6,229 nucleotides of DNA from an uncultured Cardiobacterium sp. (GTDB lineage Bacteria; Pseudomonadota; Gammaproteobacteria; Cardiobacteriales; Cardiobacteriaceae). The stretch is from the NCBI RefSeq assembly GCF_938028185.1, contig NZ_CALJAH010000144.1, forward strand, positions 1 to 6,229, given 5' to 3'. Below, in pieces: positions 4,801-6,229 of this stretch. A model generated the notes under the pieces. That model did no database searches and was not told where the DNA came from. It was given only the letters and a program-made list of their open reading frames with translations. Within the stretch, counting starts at the first letter, position 1. Every line of letters begins with the position of its first letter. The translations under genes were made by a program, and so were the position numbers.

Positions 4801-6171
4801 TTACAGCACGAAGCGGCTCAGGTCTTCGTTTTGCGACAACTCACCGAGGGCGTTTTCCACATAGGCGGCGTCAATGCGGATGCGGTCGCCGTCCGGGCGG
4901 TCGGCAGCGTCGAACGACAGGCTTTCGGTCAGCCGCTCCATCAGCGTGTGCAGGCGGCGCGCGCCGATGTTTTCCGTCGTTTTATTAACGTGGTAGGCGA
5001 TTTCCGCGATTTTTTCGATGCCGTCGTCGGTAAATTCGAGGTGCAGCGATTCGGTCGCGAGCAGCGCGGTGTATTGTTTGATCAGGCTGTGATCCGGCTC
5101 GGTGAGGATGCGGCGGAAGTCGTCCACGCCGAGCGCGTCCAGCTCGACCCGCACCGGCATCCGCCCTTGCAGCTCGGGGATGAGGTCAGACGGTTTGGCA
5201 AGATGGAAGGCGCCGGAGGCAATGAACAGGATGTGGTCGGTTTTGATCATGCCGTATTTGGTGGAGACGGTGGAGCCTTCTACCAGCGGCAAAAGGTCGC
5301 GCTGCACGCCTTCGCGCGAGACGTCCGCGCCGCCGACGTCGCTGCGTTTCGCCACTTTGTCGATTTCGTCGATGAAGACGATGCCGTTCTGCTCGGCGTT
5401 CGCTATCGCCTGCTGTTTGATGTCTGCCTCGGAGACGAGTTTGTCCGCTTCTTCTTCGGCGAGCTGCACCAGCGCGTCGGCGATTTTGATTTTTTGTTTG
5501 CTGGTGCGCTGTTTGCCGAGGTTCTGGAAGAGTTCGGAGAGCTGGCTGCTCATGTCTTCCATCCCCGGCGGCGCCATGATTTCGACGTGCGCGGCGGTCG
5601 GTTGGTCGCGCACTTCGATTTCGATGATTTTGTCGTTCAGCTCTTCGCGCAGGATGCGTTCGCGGTAGGTTTTGCGCGCCGGGTTGTCTTCCGGGACGTT
5701 CGCGCCGTCGTGCCAACTGCTGCCGCCTTTGGCGGGCGGCACGAGGGCATCGAGTACGCGCTCCAGCGCCGCTTCGCGCGCTTTGGTTTGCACCTGTTTG
5801 CGCGCGCGTTCGCGTTCGAGCTTGATGCTGGTTTCGACGAGGTCGCGGACGATGCTGTCCACGTCGCGGCCGACATAGCCGACTTCGGTGAATTTGGTCG
5901 CCTCCACCTTGACGAACGGCGCTTCGGCGAGCTTGGCGAGACGGCGCGCGATTTCGGTTTTGCCGACGCCAGTCGGGCCAATCATCAGGATGTTTTTCGG
6001 GGTGATTTCGCTGCGCATCGGCTCCGGGATTTGGCGGCGGCGCCAACGGCTGCGCAGGGCGTTGGCCACGGCGCGCTTCGCCGCTTTCTGGCCGATGATG
6101 TGGCGGTCAAGTTCTTCTACGATTTCACGCGGGGTCATGTTGAGGTCGCGGTATTCGGTTTTGTTATCCAT
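4801..6171 (-). CDS. hslU: HslU, ATPase subunit of the HslVU (ClpYQ) protease
   Basis: HslU is the hexameric AAA+ unfoldase that threads proteins into the HslV peptidase in the cytoplasm. The 456-residue protein carries Walker A GPTGVGKT (65-72), the pore loop GYVG (98-101), Walker B IVFIDEID (264-271), sensor 1 around 312-320, the arginine-finger region ELQGRMPVRVE (333-343) and sensor 2 GARR (403-406). The I domain, about 112-250, contains the conserved EIMAPPGMEDMSSQL. The C-terminus EDLSRFVL matches the tail that docks into HslV. It is longer than E. coli HslU (443) by eight residues at the N-terminus and a few in the I domain. The ATG at 6171 is kept because AAGGG precedes it by seven bases, whereas the internal ATG before TPREIV (6138) has no ribosome-binding site. 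It lies three bases after hslV, consistent with one hslVU operon. Confidence 0.97.
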   Translation of the reverse strand: MDNKTEYRDLNMTPREIVEELDRHIIGQKAAKRAVANALRSRWRRRQIPEPMRSEITPKNILMIGPTGVGKTEIARRLAKLAEAPFVKVEATKFTEVGYVGRDVDSIVRDLVETSIKLERERARKQVQTKAREAALERVLDALVPPAKGGSSWHDGANVPEDNPARKTYRERILREELNDKIIEIEVRDQPTAAHVEIMAPPGMEDMSSQLSELFQNLGKQRTSKQKIKIADALVQLAEEEADKLVSEADIKQQAIANAEQNGIVFIDEIDKVAKRSDVGGADVSREGVQRDLLPLVEGSTVSTKYGMIKTDHILFIASGAFHLAKPSDLIPELQGRMPVRVELDALGVDDFRRILTEPDHSLIKQYTALLATESLHLEFTDDGIEKIAEIAYHVNKTTENIGARRLHTLMERLTESLSFDAADRPDGDRIRIDAAYVENALGELSQNEDLSRFVL

Positions 6172-6174
6172 GTG

Positions 6175-6229
6175 TTAGCCCTTCAATTCGTCGGTAATGA
6201 TGTTGTGGTTGGTATAGACGCAGATGTCG
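6175..6229 (-). CDS. hslV: HslV protease subunit, C-terminal end (partial)
   Basis: The minus strand from 6228 encodes DICVYTNHNIITDELKG and a TAA stop at 6177-6175. DIC(I/V)YTN is the conserved C-terminal strand of HslV, the threonine protease of the HslVU complex. The rest of the gene, including the catalytic N-terminal threonine and the operon promoter, lies beyond the window. The stop is separated from the hslU ATG by three bases (CAC), and the hslU ribosome-binding site lies within the last hslV codons, which suggests translational coupling. Confidence 0.92.
   Translation of the reverse strand, partial: DICVYTNHNIITDELKG
6179..6183 (-). promoter_or_regulatory. hslU Shine-Dalgarno site inside hslV
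   Basis: The minus strand reads AAGGG, seven bases before the hslU ATG at 6171. It is formed by the Lys-Gly codons that end HslV and supports the longer hslU start over the internal ATG at 6138. Confidence 0.65.

Noticed and set aside
5183..5193. GTCAGACGGT, similar to the neisserial DNA uptake sequence
   Set aside because: Single imperfect match (8 of 10) inside hslU; no other copies seen, and none near terminators where such sequences usually cluster.
5186..6046. Long second frame (286 codons) within hslU
   Set aside because: The product is dominated by Arg, Gln, Ala and Pro, as expected from an out-of-frame reading of a GC-rich gene, while the hslU frame is complete and conserved.
1..6229. 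A novel defence, secretion or biosynthetic system
   Set aside because: All coding regions are ordinary chromosomal genes with recognisable families; there is no CRISPR array, integrase, toxin-antitoxin pair or cluster of unknown genes.

Overview
The window is GC-rich (roughly 60% by eye) chromosomal DNA of bacterial housekeeping type. Protein sequences close to the Escherichia coli forms of RF3 (PrfC), PepT and HslU, E. coli-like Shine-Dalgarno sites and compact hairpin/T-tract terminators point to a gammaproteobacterium. A Cardiobacterium-like, host-associated lineage is a guess from GC content and gene content; the window holds no rRNA or other marker that would settle it.

Layout from left to right: (1) 1-197, a non-coding stretch with a REP-like palindrome carrying a GTAG foot, a second small hairpin and a terminator; (2) 198-701, minus strand, a six-helix HdeD/DUF308 membrane protein with its own promoter; (3) 799-1560, minus strand, a classical short-chain dehydrogenase/reductase closed by a terminator; (4) a 104-bp divergent control region containing a dyad that includes the predicted -10 boxes of both flanking genes; (5) 1665-3254, plus strand, prfC (peptide-chain release factor 3) with a terminator; (6) 3369-4616, plus strand, pepT (tripeptidase T); (7) 4617-4800, a convergent intergenic region with a candidate miniature transposable element (TA-flanked, TATAG-ended), two REP-like palindromes and a bidirectional terminator; (8) 4801-6171, minus strand, hslU, preceded by the last codons of hslV at the window edge.

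The genes do not form one pathway. prfC recycles class-1 release factors at translation termination. pepT trims tripeptides at the end of protein breakdown. HslVU is the ATP-dependent protease that feeds such breakdown. Apart from hslVU, each gene appears to be transcribed singly: most gaps hold a terminator, and a plausible -10 box precedes every gene whose upstream region is visible.

I found no undescribed multi-gene system. The signals most worth a second look are non-coding: the repeat family with GTAG feet (two clear copies and one ATAG variant), the possible Correia-like miniature element behind pepT, and the symmetric promoter dyad between prfC and the SDR gene.
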